Below, piece after piece: positions 1 through 12,372 of a stretch of DNA of 64,000 nt. Source of the stretch: Glomus cerebriforme (Eukaryota; Glomeromycota; Glomeromycetes; Glomerales; Glomeraceae); the NCBI GenBank assembly GCA_003550305.1, contig QKYT01000659.1:1-64000 (forward strand). The letters run 5' to 3'. A program made the translations under genes and the position numbers. The notes under the pieces are model-generated. The model had not been told where the DNA came from. It worked only from the letters and a program-made list of their open reading frames with translations, and made no database searches. Numbering within the stretch: the first letter of the stretch is position 1; the number at the start of each line of letters is the position of its first letter.

Positions 1-216
1 AATCGTCACATGCCGAAACTTCTTATTTCGACTAGTGTTTTTAAGGCAGTTGACATATTCGTCGGTATGTAAATCATATTCTTCTTGAGTCTGAGGATTG
101 CATAATGGCATATACTGCGTGGGATTAGTAGTGAACTTACCAGCGGTCTTGCTCCGATTATTCCTTGATTTTTTAGCCTTACCTGATAGTTTGTCCGATT
201 CAATTAATCTGATTGG
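1..216 (-). CDS. Partial open frame running off the left window edge
   Basis: On the minus strand the frame is open from a TAG at 217-219 down to base 1, about 72 codons, with no stop. The encoded stretch is hydrophilic and basic at its start, then has MPLCNPQTQEEYDLHTDEYV, with two cysteines. It lies directly downstream of the broken polymerase-helicase gene in the same orientation and the same GC-richer block, so it may belong to the same mobile element. I do not recognise the family and there is no clear start codon at the 5' end. It may be an internal exon. Confidence 0.3.
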
Positions 217-346
217 CTATGTGCCTTAAAAAATAACTGAATATTTATCGCTCCAGAAAAAATCTAATAATTATGTAAGTACCGTAATTTGCCTCCTCTG
301 AATTGCATATATGCACCATATCACTAATCTGGATCACCGGCATGAA

Positions 347-3300
347 CTAGACTCTGTGATTTCGGTTGCAAAGAAGACAAGTAAGACGTATATTTCCTTT
401 GATATGCCCCAAACTATTGTAGATTCGATCTACTGTCCACTGGGATATATCTCCTGGCCGATCCCATTCGAATTTCATTTCTATAAGACATAATGCGCAT
501 TTATCTTCTTGAATATGATTTAACATGAGAATATAGTCGACTGTTAAATCGAATTCACGGCCTTTTTCCTTGTCCTGACCCATATATCCAATAAGTTTTT
601 CCTGAATAGATGGTCTCAATTCGTGCTCTAGCCGTCTATTCTTTTTTGCCTCCTCAATCTCTTGGGCAATTTCAGGAGGTAATGGAGGTGCCTTAACCCG
701 AATGAGTTGGCTTAAATATTCCACACGACCAACTGCTAGATATATTGGTTATCCCAAGCTAGGTTTTCATCAATGACCCAAACACTCTGTGGAGCTTTAA
801 GGGTCATGCCTTGACTAGTGTGAATAGTCATAGCATATCCAAGTTCCCAATCTATGACTTTTTTATCCGCCAACATATCTTTTAAGAATTTGTCAGGGAG
901 TGTATTTAAGGGCAAGTGTATTATATCATTTTTCACTAGTTCCTTTTTTTCGGATGAGCCAGGGATCGGAACAAGACAATTTTGTTTGCGTCCATCTTTT
1001 GGCCTATAGATTAATGGGATCGGCACATTGGGATATTTTTCTCGATGAAGTTTTAAGCATCTTTGGGAAGCAATTCTTCGGGAAAGTAGATGTGCTGATA
1101 AGATACGATCTGATGGCTTCCATTCAGCTTCAAGATATTCCTATTTTTCTGTGACCGGAAGTGCTTCACGGAATAGGTCTGACTGCACTCTGTTATTTTG
1201 CCGTCGCATTTTTTTCTTAAGCTCTTGTAATCTAGGACATTTAGCCCGATAGTCAGTCAATACTTCCTCATAGTAATCAGCTCGCTCTTTTAACCAGCTA
1301 TGAGGCATCTCTCCAAAGAATGGCGGAGGCTGAGCATCGTCTCCACAACAGATTACCTGACACTTCTGTTCTAGCAAATAGTTAATAAACATTTCGAGAA
1401 TATGCCTGGGTACCGTACATACCTCATCCCAGATAACTACTTGTGGAAATTTCTTTTCTCCCATACGTTCAGGAGTCCACTTTCTTACACCATTCCACCT
1501 AAAGAAGCTATGCCAAGTTTGGGCTTTTACCTTACGATCATTCTGGAAGTCTTTGGCCAGTGCATTCATATGAGTAAAGACTACCATGTTTATGTCCTTA
1601 AATATTCGGATTGCGCGTGTTGTCTTCCCAGAACCACCACCTCCATTGAGATATGAAACTCGGGATCTTGTAATAGGATCACGAATTGATGGAGCAACAC
1701 TTTCAGTAATATTTTTAATCGATTCCCAATGCCTATTTTTTGGCCAGTAAACAACGTTTGGGTCTGGGCCATGAATTTTCTCTCCTTTATCTCACCATTG
1801 GCCAGGCTGTATTTCTCGAATCTTTTCCTCTTTCAGTGGCTCAGACTCTTTGGTAACAACTTTACTAGGTTGGGTATTTTTCCGAGAACCTTGGCGAAAA
1901 TACCATTCCCCAAAGCAAACAGCACATACGAATGGCTTATGCTCATTACATGACAAATAGCCCGTTATTCTGTTCACGTAGTGAACCTTCACTTCTTTGG
2001 CAAATTTTTTGACTGCTTCTTTTGAATAAAAGACTCCTGCTCCACACATTGCACAAGAAGGAGCTCTATGCGGACATTGAAACTTACTGGTATCTGCCCC
2101 TCCCTTATGATTGAGGGGCGCTTAGCTTGCTTAAAGAAGGCAGATACATTTTCAATCTTATATAAAGCCTCTCTTCGTATATATATAGAATCTGTTGCGA
2201 TTCTTACTACTTCATTAGGGCCAAATCTTCGGAGCATTCCTAGTAAGTTTATATGGGCATATGCCAGCATTAAGGCCCGCAAATGTGTATATTGGGGCTG
2301 GTGACCCTCATAATACGTAAGTATATGCCCAAGCGGACATTTATCACTACCGGCATATGTTCCCTCTTTAATACAATCCTGGATTAAGAAATCAAGCTCA
2401 CCTTCGTCTATTATAACTCGATGGGTCAGGCGCTTTTCTTCGACCTTACTTCCTTGCGTAAACTTTCCTATAATTGCACAACTGATATCCCGATTCTTGG
2501 GCAACCATACCTTTGTCTGCTTGGTGAGAGAAATGATTGCTTCTTCTATAGTTACGCTTTCTAGGAGACCCACTTCGAGAAGATATTATAGAAGTACAAT
2601 AGGCATCCAACCTTTTGCTTTTCCACATCCTTCTCCAGCCCGACAGGCAAAATGTTTTCCATACCAAACAGGAATTGCTGAATGGATGTTAGAAACAAAT
2701 CTAAAGAATCTTACCTGCGCAAATCCTGTAATATCATCAGGTGGCAATTCTCCGTTCACTGCTACTCGGACAAGATGGTGTGTTGGATGCCCAAACCGCT
2801 TAAACCATGGTGAACACTCTCCTTGACCACGCATACTTGCCGGATAGCATTCCTTCATGTCTATACATATAACATCTTCGACTTGATAATTAGGTGCATT
2901 CCAGCATCCTCCATGCCCATGTTCGACACAAGATTGCTTTATATTTTCATGTACACTAGCTGGAGTAGGATGCCAATCATTGATCTCGTTGGCAAGTCTG
3001 CCCCCAGCATGATTATCACCTGTTCCGCTAACTCAACTATTTTAAGCAATTCTAGGGACTCCCGCTTTCTTTCTTCATTAATTATTCCTTCCTGAAATTG
3101 CCAGTCTACTGCATCTTCAAATAATTCCTTACATGCTTTTATAATATCTGTATGCTTCATCCATGTTCTAAATGTACGACCATCTTCTAGAACAAATTGG
3201 GATATTGACTGGATCTCTTCCAATGTTTCTCCTTCTCTAAGTCCAAGCCCAATAAGCCATATTGCTTGTGATCCTTGAAGAACTTTATTAATAACCTTCC

Positions 3301-4986
3301 ATGCATTATCATTATAATACTCCACCATTCGATCTTTTGGAAAGTGATGGTTTCTAGAGAATGCATGGCCATTGTGGACTACCATTTCTATCTCTTCAAA
3401 CCTTCCTGTTCGATATTTTCCGCTATTAAAGATAGTCCCATGAGTAATGTCAAGTAATTTAATCGGCCTCTTAAGTATTTTTTCCAATTCTGCTACATCC
3501 TCTACCCAAGCACCAGGTTGGCGCATTCTTTTTTCCCATGTGCCAATTTTTTGTTTACGTATATTAGTAAGCCCATACCCTCTTTTTGCTTTTTCAAAAT
3601 GCTCTATTACTTGCTGGGCTACATAATTAAGTGTGCCATCTTTCATTGGCATTAATCGTTTACTATCTAGCTCTCGAATTCTATATAGTCCATAGACGAC
3701 TGCATTTTCAGTAAGATCCCCTATATCAGATTCTATTGAAACTTCTCTAACAAAAAACTTCTCATCAATTCCTACCCAAAAGCCTGGCTTTGTTTTCTTA
3801 GTAAGAATAACATTGGGACCTCCTGGAACGAATTTCTTACCAGCCCTCTTTGATTCTCGAATAGGCTGATATTTATCAATGATTTTAAATGCATAGTTAT
3901 GCCTTCCACCATAAGTAGAATCGTTTCTAACAAATTTTACTCTTATAAGAAACCTATCGTCATCTATTACATTTAAAATCTCCTTGGCACGCCCTTTAGT
4001 CATCCCAGCTTTATTCATTTCCTTTTTCTCATAAACAGTTTCTATATACTCTTTCCATTCCGGACTCCCTTTGTCTTCTGCCTTATATTTCTTTATTAAT
4101 GCCTCTATTTGTTCCGAAATGATTTTTCCATTATCCCATCCCCTTTGTAGATATACCTCTTTTACTTTCTTTGCGACTTCTTTTTCGCTTCTAGCTGATA
4201 ATAATATATTTGTTAATTCTTTGCCCAGAACTTTTGCAAACCAAGTTGAAAATGTATATTCAGCACCATCTACTTTAAACATGTTTTTTGCTGTCTGAAT
4301 TCCCTTCTGCCATACTTCCCGATGCCTTTCATTATCTGGAAATGGAACCGGCCAGGGCACTTTTTTATCTAAGTCCTTTGGATCATCTTCGGAATCATCT
4401 CTTTGGTCATCTTCAGAATCGTCTCTTTGGTCATCTTTGGAATCATCTCTTTGGTCATTTTCAAAATCATCTCTTTGGTCAATGATCTCAAGAGCTAAGG
4501 TTTCTTTCTTCCAGTTTTTTCTTTGCCCTTTTCTGTATGCTTGAGTAGTCAGGTCAGGTCCAGCTTCAGAATCTTCTTCTATTGGTTGGAATACTTTGGT
4601 TTTCTTTTGCCATTTACTAGAAGACTCTTCCATTAAATCAAACCATTCTGCATCTGTTTTTGGAATCTTTTTATTAACAATGGTTGGGTTGTTTTTTATC
4701 TCAGGATTCGCAAGCCAGTTAGCCAAATCCTCTATGGGTAGATCTATGGCTTGGCCTCTTTTGGACCCTTCCTTTTCACGAACATGGATTGCAGGAGATG
4801 GAGGATTAGGTACCAGTAATTGAGGTCTGGGTATATTAGGGTTAGGTGGCTGAACTGGGTTAGGTATTTGGATTGCTTGCACTTAAACTTTCTGTTAAGA
4901 TGATTTGTTAAATCACGAGTCTTTTTAAAGTCATTCTTTCCACATCGAGGGCATTGAAGTACCATTTTTGATAGTAAGTGAATCAA
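347..4986 (-). pseudogene. Zinc finger - DNA polymerase B - SF1 helicase - HNH nuclease gene of a mobile element, broken
   Basis: Consecutive minus-strand frames read as one very long protein. In order they show a C2H2-like finger (CPRCGKNDF... near 4900-4965), a 600-residue N-terminal region with acidic DDQRDDSEDD repeats, a family-B polymerase with motif A (ICIDMKECYPAS near 2845-2870) and motif C (ATDSIYI near 2180-2200), and a Cys cluster (CAMCGAG and CAVC, 1920-2060). These are followed by an SF1/Pif1-like helicase with Walker A GGGGSGKTT (1618-1650), Walker B VVIWDEV (about 1421-1440) and TIHTSQG (about 815-840), and a C-terminal HNH nuclease (CALC, WTVDRI, GHIKGN, CLLCN). Lesions are frameshifts near 4880, 2998, 2065 and 740, and in-frame stops at 2586-2588 (TAA), 1792-1794 (TGA) and 1141-1143 (TAG). 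The frames are the same across each stop, so these parts were once one polypeptide. The catalytic Asp codons survive. A mobile element is inferred; its termini are not seen. Confidence 0.8.
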
Positions 4987-5249
4987 TTCAGTTGTTTGTA
5001 TTAATAGTACGAAAACTTTTGTTTAAAAAATAATTAATTTGAGCGTCTTGTCGCTCAACCTTGCTAGATTTTCCTCCTGAGCATTAATATGCCGAATACA
5101 TTTTGCTGAGGGTATATCCCGCAGTCCTTGGACAAGGGAGCGGTTTTGTGACAAGCCGACTAGCTCTGAACCTGACCTTTGTAGAAAGCATTCTGATACC
5201 TATTATATAACCCAATATTTTAATAGGCTTCGAGATAGGGCTATGGTTA

Positions 5250-5420
5250 ATGAGCAGAAGGTTTCGAACTAGTAACAGACTAGTGTCAGTCTAGTGTCAG
5301 CCTAGTGTTGGGCTAGTTATGGGCTAATTGCGAGTTAGTGTCTTTTTTCTTCACCTAGTTGCAGGTTAGTGACGGGCTAGTAATGGGATAGTAACAGACT
5401 AGTAACGGGCTAGTGTTGGG
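5250..5420. repeat. Degenerate CTAGTG/GGGCTAGT short tandem repeats
   Basis: About fifteen near-copies of a 10-11 base unit (CTAGTGTCAG, CTAGTAACGGG and similar) occur between 5269 and 5416, just past the 5' side of the polymerase-helicase pseudogene. They end close to the point where base composition falls from the GC-richer block to AT-rich DNA. They may be a terminal repeat of the element or an independent minisatellite. Confidence 0.7.
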
Positions 5421-6525
5421 GATCCCAGAAGTTAATATATACATGTATATGCATTTATATCATATTATTTTGTCTAGAGGTAATCCTATTTGCCTCATCT
5501 ATATCTGACTTTTTTACACCCATAGTAATACCCTCTATCCATACCCGATTTTTTTTCATACCATAGGTGTAAATTTTTATTATGACGAAATTATAATCAG
5601 GAAGGCACGCAAAAGTAAGAAGACGAATTTATGATTTTGATAAGTAAGAGAAGCTGGAGTATATTATTTGTCAACTATCATTTTTGAAGTTNTCAGGCGA
5701 AAATAACTTGGTCTGCATATACTTTCTACTNTGTGTAAATTTTTATTATATCAGGATTATAACCAGGAAGGCGCACAAAGGCAAGGAAACAAATTAGTAA
5801 TTTTATTGAGTGAGAGGGGCTAGAGAACATTCTAAGAATACAATTTTTATCGATATACTAAAACTATATTTTGAGAGCTCTAGAATGGTGAAATTAATAA
5901 GTAATCATTTTAGTAGCAGAGGGGATCTGGAATACTAATTTCGAAAACTATATTTCCTGGGGTCCCAGGTGAAAATAAATTGGTCTGCCCGCCCTCCCTG
6001 CTGCTAAATTACTATATATAGTATAATAATATTAATTTTTTTTATTAGTTATTTTATTAATATATATTTTTCTTAAGTATATATATACATATATTTAATT
6101 TTAATAATATATATTTATAGAAGTAACATTATATTTTAATTATATTTAATTTAGTTAAATAATAAATTCAATAAGTAATATTAATAAAAAGTAATAATTT
6201 AAAAGTTATTAACTATGAAATTTTTTAAAATTTATTTTACAAATTATAAAATAAAAATAAAAGATTTTTTAGCATATTTAATTTAAATATAAAAATTTTT
6301 TTTTTATTAATTAACAATTAGTATTTTATATAAATCAAGTTAATTTGTAAATTAAATTAAAATAAAAAAATTACTGGAAATTCAAAAAAATACTAATTAT
6401 CTTAATAATAATAAGATAATTAATTTTTTATTAATTTGTTAGATTTTATTTATTGCTTTATTATGTTAAAAAATGTATTCTAATTTATTTAAAAATATAT
6501 TTTATTTAATAAAATTAAGGATTTT
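5421..6525. repeat. Imperfect tandem copies of about 166 bp, then AT-rich DNA
   Basis: GTGTAAATTTTTATTAT starts at about 5567 and again at 5733. Each start is followed by related text (ATAATCAGGAAGGC, then AAGxAAGxAxACxAATT). The next stretch (GAAAATAA..TTGGTCTGC) also recurs, near 5698 and 5967. The copies are diverged. Two ambiguous bases (5692 and 5731) lie here, so the assembly may have collapsed or mis-joined repeats. From 6001 to 6525 the DNA is AT-only low complexity with no gene seen. Confidence 0.55.
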
Positions 6526-6914
6526 GTAATTTATCGCCATGGCGATGCATCACCACTGTCACGTGATTCATAATTCCGGCCGGAATTAAATGATCTGCAA
6601 TGAAATTGCCTTTTTAGAAATCTTGCGTAACCCAAAATTTCAATTTTCGAGAGAAACAAAATTGCCTTTTTTTGTATCGTGTAACGTTACCTAAGATCCA
6701 AATAAGGATATTTTGGCCAGCGTTATAAAATTTGGGCAAAATTAAACATGTGATGAATAATATATGACAAATAGTATTTATCATACCGAAAAAATTCTAA
6801 GTCCCTAGAATAAATAGTAAAAATGGAAAACTACGGTGTGACGCGGGGGGTGACAAATTATTATATAGTATAAGTCACGTGGGGTGGCGATGCATCGCCA
6901 TGGCGATAAATTAC
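6526..6914. mobile_element. MITE, 389 bp, with perfect 26-bp terminal inverted repeats
   Basis: Positions 6526-6551 and 6889-6914 are exact inverted copies. Each arm contains the perfect palindrome ATCGCCATGGCGAT, followed by GATGCATC (also palindromic), and the similarity extends weakly inward to CACGTGA. There is no coding capacity. Both flanks are T-rich, so a target duplication cannot be called. The inner part resembles the element at 58513-58708. Confidence 0.85.
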
Positions 6915-7302
6915 TTTTTTCTAAAATTAATATATTTATTTTATTTAGTATTAATTAATGTATTTTTTTAGATAATTAATTATTAATATAATAGTATTTT
7001 TGATATATAGTCAGACCTTTATATAGTTACCTAATTAATTTCTACAAAATTAGTGATTGTATAAAAGTATGCTTATAAAAATTAAAAAATCTTAATTTTA
7101 GCCAAAATTAGTAAATTATAATATAAATATTTTTTTTTTTAAAATAGTAATTTTACAAAAAAAAAAAATTTTTTCAACTTTTGAGTATAATTCTAATTTC
7201 TAAAAAAAATTTAAATTTTTATAATTCTGATTAAAAATATTTTTGGCTAAAATTATAGTGATTATATAAAGGTTTAATTATTAATAAAAATAATATATAT
7301 GT
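6915..7302. other. AT-rich non-coding stretch
   Basis: Poly-A/T runs and short repeats only. No reading frame, RNA gene or inverted terminus was recognised. Confidence 0.5.
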
Positions 7303-7520
7303 AAAACTCTGTACAAGCTGAGCTAGTTTGCAAGTTTTTAAGTCGAATTGAGTTTAAGCCAAGCCAAAGCATATTTAAATTAGCTTAGTAGTTCGCAAGC
7401 TAGCTTGAATGATGGAGTTCAAGCTAGCAATAAGCTTAGTTTAAAAATTCAAATTAACTTATATTTAACTTAAAAGCTCAAGTTAATAATGAGCTCAACT
7501 TGAAAATTCAAGTTAGCTTA
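7303..7520. repeat. Dispersed AAGCT/GAGCTCAA repeat, copy 1
   Basis: Short words such as AAGCTGAGCT, TTTAAGCCAAGCC, AAGCTAGC and GAGCTCAACTTG recur across about 200 bp. A related copy lies in the opposite orientation at 26525-26735, just outside the other end of the 17.4-kb element. Confidence 0.6.
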
Positions 7521-8982
7521 ATTTATTAGAATAAAAATTATACATAATAAATATATAAATAATTCAAAAGTTTAATTATTTTATAATTTAAATTTATTTG
7601 TTATTTTATTTTTTATTATAAAATAATCATTTATAATGATTGATCCACTAAGATCAAACTTCCACTATCCTTTGATACATAATTTTCTATATAGTTTTAT
7701 CTTAAAGATTATATTATTTCTGTTCAACCAAATCTGTTTCACCTGAAAATATTCTCTCTATAGGTATACTGAAAGTTATAAAAAATAATAATAGTATATA
7801 AACAAATAATTTAATAGAAAATTTATCAATTTTATATATTAACCTAAAACAGCTAGATAGTTATATGCCATTTTTGATAAGTTTAAATATTCTTTTTTAT
7901 ATAACTATAAAAAAATAAGAAAAAAGTAAATTCAATAAAATTAATTGTATAATAATTCATAATTAAATATAATATTAATATACTTTCCATCAAAAAAGAA
8001 TGTCTATTTTTTTAAAAGCTATTTTCTTATTAAGGTATAATTTAAGTTCATCCCTATTATCAATTTTTTGTTTTTTAAAAATATGATCAAAAATGGCATC
8101 TAAATCATTTGCTAAAGATTCTTTAACTTCAGTATTATTAATCTTGTATGTAATTTTCTACAAATTAGTAATTAATAATTTTACATTCTGTATAAATGGT
8201 TCTTCTTATTGGTTATTAATATATATAGTATTAAAATTTCAAATAAGGATCTATTACTATATATAATTAAATAATTAATTATAAATGTAATAAATTATGT
8301 AAAGCAATCAAAACAAAACTTACTTGTAGTTATTGTATATATTTCTTCTTTTGTAAATGCATAATATTTTTTATTTTTTTCAATTGATTAATTTAAGACA
8401 TATAATATTATATTATCATTCTTATCATTCTTATTGTAATTATCACTTTCTTTTATTTTTGGAATAGCATTGCAAAAAGGATCAACTGAAGTAAAGCAAA
8501 TGCAATTTGATAGAAATTAATGTAAAAGAAAATTTTAAAGTCTTATATTAAATTATAATGTATGTATCATATATAAATATATAAAATTATATATTAGGTA
8601 ATTAATTCTTTATATTTTAAGAAACATGTTTGTACATGAAAGGAGATGGAAAAGGGAGATATTCTGTTTTGAAAAATCATTACTTTGAAGAGTTCAATAC
8701 TCTTTTTTAGTAAAGGTTTGGTAATTATTAATAATAAATATACTGTATAATTAATTATTTATTTTATATATTTTTAATATTGTAAACTGAATTTATTTAT
8801 ATTTTAAATTTAATAATTGAAAGAGTACATAAAACAAATGAGAAAACACAAAAATAATAAAACATTCATGTGAGAAATATATAAAGAATTTGATTAATAT
8901 AATTTCTTGAAAATGATTATTTATTTCTTTTATTTCTTTTGTAGTAAATGTCTTTTTTTTAATTATTTAATATATTATTTTT
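7521..8982. other. AT-rich region with a possible minus-strand exon fragment
   Basis: Mostly AT-rich DNA. On the minus strand about 8155-7985 is open for some 55 codons (it contains NNTEVKESLANDLDAIFDHI and KKQKIDNRDELKLYL) and ends at a TGA. It has ordinary protein composition but no recognisable family or start, and is most likely a remnant. Nothing else is seen up to the left terminal repeat. Confidence 0.35.
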
Positions 8983-9580
8983 AGTAGATATCACTATCGA
9001 TAAGTAGCGAACACTCTTATAAAAGTGTTCGCTACTTATCGATAGTGATATCTACTTATAGTTATAAGGTTTTCTACTTATGAATATAGTGTTGTCTACT
9101 TATATATGAGTTACCTACTTACTTGTTTTTATTGCTCTATACCCTTATTATTATTTTCCTACATTATTTATCTTTTTTGTTTTTTTTTGCTATTTTCATT
9201 TTAAGCTTGTTAGCCATTGTAATTACTTTATTGGCTATTTATTGTTATTGGGCTTATTTAATTATTTTATTTATTTCTACTATAATATGATTTCTTATTA
9301 TATTTCTTGGAGATTATAGTTGGTCAGGAATGTTATATGGGTTATGTTTAGTCTTGCTATTTTTGAAGCTTTTTAGGCTCTCTTTATATATTTGATTTTT
9401 TGTATATAGGTTGTTGGTTTAACTCTTTTTTAATAATATTTTTTTATATCTTTTTTAGCATACTTCATGCCTTTGTGAGGTTATTTGAAATCTGATTTGG
9501 CATCCAAGATGTCATAGTGGGTGGGTAAAAAATATCATGTGAATTGTAACCTGTTAATCAGTTTTCTTTCCTTAATATCT
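8983..9580. repeat. Left long terminal inverted repeat
   Basis: It begins with a perfect palindrome: arms 8983-9015 and 9024-9056 (33 bp each, starting AGTAGATATCACTATCGATA) around an 8-base loop. Inward, the box CTACTTA recurs at roughly 20-base spacing to about 9122. The rest is T-rich and matches the right repeat inverted, up to about TTTCTTTCCTTAATAT. Confidence 0.85.
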
Positions 9581-9729
9581 TCCATACACATGGGTAGAGA
9601 AGTTAGAATAAACCTTTCACTTATCATATTATTTAAGGCTAAAGTTCCGCTTGATTGGGATAATGGTGAATATTAAATAATAACATTCAATTCTAGCAAT
9701 CAGCCAATCGGATAATTCACAATAGTAAA

Positions 9730-10736
9730 AAATATTTCCATGATTTCTATATTCTTTCCACAATCGGGAAATGGACATGAGTTTGGTATATTAAGCATAA
9801 GCTTTTTTTCAGTACAGAGTCTATAAAAAATGTGTCCACAGTGTAGTCAGGTAAACTTTTTGAAAGGAAATATCAAAATTTCATATTACATTCGGAGCAT
9901 GATTCTAATTCTGGAAAATTATATTTCTGACAGCTTTATCATCGAGACTTTTGAGAATATTATATTTGAGGTTTCTATACCTAACAAGAGAGAGATTATC
10001 AGATGAGGGAGTACTGTTTTTTTCTCTAGGCGTCTTGAGTGGTTCTGAAATCAGCTCATTATTTTGTTCAGAATCCGTCATACTGATTCCTTTTCTCTCT
10101 GGATAATAGGGTTCAAAAAAAAAATACTGACCTGTTTTTATATCACTTGTAAATTTCGCAGGAAAAAACATTCCCCAGATTTTTACCAGCAATTATACAC
10201 TGCATTTCGTCATTTGTTAATCTCTTGCAAATTGATAAAAATAAATTTTAGGTAATCAGTCTCACATGACGGAGTTTCTATGCTACGATCATGAATTTGA
10301 ATTTATTACTTAAAGTGAAGCAAGTAAGACAATATTCTGTTCCATACCATTCGCCATGTAATCCATAATTCTCATGTTTTCCATCGCAAATAGGACATGG
10401 TAAGCTTCACAATTGAGGTAATGCAAAATTATAATTATCAATCCCTCTGAAACTATTTCAGAATTTCAGGTATGTGAAATGTTCTAAGACAGTCTTAATA
10501 ATTAATTCTGGATCAGGTTTGGCTTTGAAAGTGAAAGGTTTGAAATCAGAGGCTTGAAATTCTGCTAACATATTTATCACAGCTTTTGGTAATTGCCATG
10601 ACTCATATCCAGTTTCTCTTTTATATTTTTTGTATAAATTGGAATGAATCTTGTCCATCAAAATGCATAGTAAACCAGTTAATTTGACAAGCCAATCCAG
10701 ATACTCAGGGATTAATACTTTATCAGACTTGCTCAT
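9730..10736 (-). pseudogene. Remnants of a zinc-binding/RING-like multi-domain protein
   Basis: Three minus-strand blocks follow one another. Block 10736-10458 is an intact 92-codon frame (IPEYLDWLVKLTGL, YKKYKRETGYESW). Block about 10420-10270 carries a Cys/His cluster (PCPICDGKHENYGLHGEWYG, then EYCLTC). Block 10192-9730 has an acidic stretch (MTDSEQNNELISEPLKTPRE) leading in a shifted frame to a RING-like pattern (CSEC, LHCGHIFYRLC, CPFPDCGK). The RING part is interrupted by a frameshift and an in-frame TGA. The blocks are probably exons of one gene together with the coiled-coil block upstream at 10891-12372. They look like a multicopy Glomeromycotina family, by recall only. Function is unknown; zinc binding is inferred from the cysteine spacing. 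Confidence 0.5.
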
Positions 10737-10890
10737 ATTGCCTTTTTATATGATTGCAAATTAATTTAAATTACAGTAGGTAATAGCCAACATAAATTAG
10801 CCTATAAAAAAAATAAAAAATATCACAGTGAAGTGTAAGCAAATATAGTATTATAAAATAATGAGACTATGCAGTTATCGCAATTTCATG

Positions 10891-12372
10891 CTATTCACAT
10901 TTAATAAAGTAAGATTTAGATTTATACCTACCTTCTATGCTTTCCTCATTATCATGATTTAAACTGCATAACGGGCATGATGTCTCGTTAGTAATGCCAT
11001 AATAATCAAAATTTTCACTACTAAATTCCCTATATAAATTAGGATATTGATCCAATGTCTTATTTCTAAAATAGGATCGGTCATAAGTTGGCTTAGATTG
11101 GAATGCAAATGATACACTTGCCGATGAACTCATTCCCAAGAGATTCACTTGAATCTCAGTCTTATTGGTTTTTGAAATCACGTGTCCGTTCCAATTTGGA
11201 ACGAAGTTTTCATAACCTACATTATTCATATTAGTAGCTTTTTTGGAAAAATCATTTATAATGTTCTGGATCTGGTTATTAGATAAATTTGAGATGACAC
11301 TTGCGCTATAGCTAATTATTTGGATTCTATTTATTCTTATCCCATCAAACAATATATAGATTTTTTTAGATTGGAAAGTTATTTTATGCAAGTTTACATC
11401 AGTAATGTCAGGAAGAAGGGGTTTGATTTTGCTGTACACCAATATTCTTGCTGATTTGTTATCAACACTATTCTTAGATTTAACATCCTCAACTCGATTC
11501 TCATATGCTTTATAGTAATAATACTAGTATAAAATCTTCTTACGTTTAAGCTTCATTGCTACTCTAAATAAATCAACTATATTCTGTGCCATAACTTTAC
11601 TAGATCCCATCAGAATTACTTCTAAAGAGAGTTCAGAAATCTGAATATCAAACGCCTTATTAATCTTACTATTACTAACTTCAGTGAAAGATAGTTCCCG
11701 TCTCAAATCTTGCTCCACTTTTTGATTATAAGGAATTTTTTGACACTTCATATTTATATTCTCAGAAGTTTCTACCATAAATGATTTTATTGGTGATATC
11801 CCAGCAGATGATTTATTACCAGAAATAACTGGAATCAATTCTTTGACTACCTGTTTTGGAAGGGTTACAGGTTCAACACTAGTCATGGAGAGATTCTCTT
11901 CACAGTAAATCAAGTCTGAAGTAACTGAGGATAAGTCTTTGGCAATCATCTTATGCTGAATCTTCTTTTTCCACCTCCTTTCTCTAATTTTGTCACCAAT
12001 GCTTTTCTTATTTACCTCAACCAAAAAAGCATCTATCTCCATTTTCTCTAATGTTTTAGTGTCAACATTATTTTGCTGGTCTATTATGGTGTTAGATAAA
12101 TCAATATTTGATACCGTTACCTCTGGCAGTACTTCTACAATCACTTCTTTATTATTCTGTAGTTGTTCACCCACCACCAAGAAACTCTGTTCCAATATCG
12201 TGAGTATAACCTCAAGTTCTTTATTTTTTTACTTTAGTTCCTCAACTTTAACATCATGCCTAACATTCTCCTCAATAATTTGCCTCAGTTTCACGATCTC
12301 AACCTCAAGCTCGTAATTCTTACCCACAAGTCTGGCATTTTCTTGCCTAAGTAAATCAATCTCAAATTCCAT
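10891..12372 (-). pseudogene. Coiled-coil protein with a C-terminal zinc-like motif, broken
   Basis: The likely start is ATG 12372. The first ~45 residues form a leucine/glutamate-rich coiled coil (LLRQENARLVGKNYELEVE). They are interrupted by an in-frame TAA near 12229 and resume in the same frame down to 11524 (KIRERRWKKKIQHKM, basic). The next block, 11510-10891, is in another frame and could follow an intron or a frameshift. It contains SASVISNLSNNQIQNIIND, WNGHVISKTNKTEIQVNLLG and, at its end, DYYGITNETSCPLCSLNHDN with a CPLC...H motif. This resembles a multicopy family of Rhizophagus genomes, by recall. No biochemical role is known to me. It sits head-to-head with the intact gene at 12998, about 625 bp apart. 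Confidence 0.55.
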
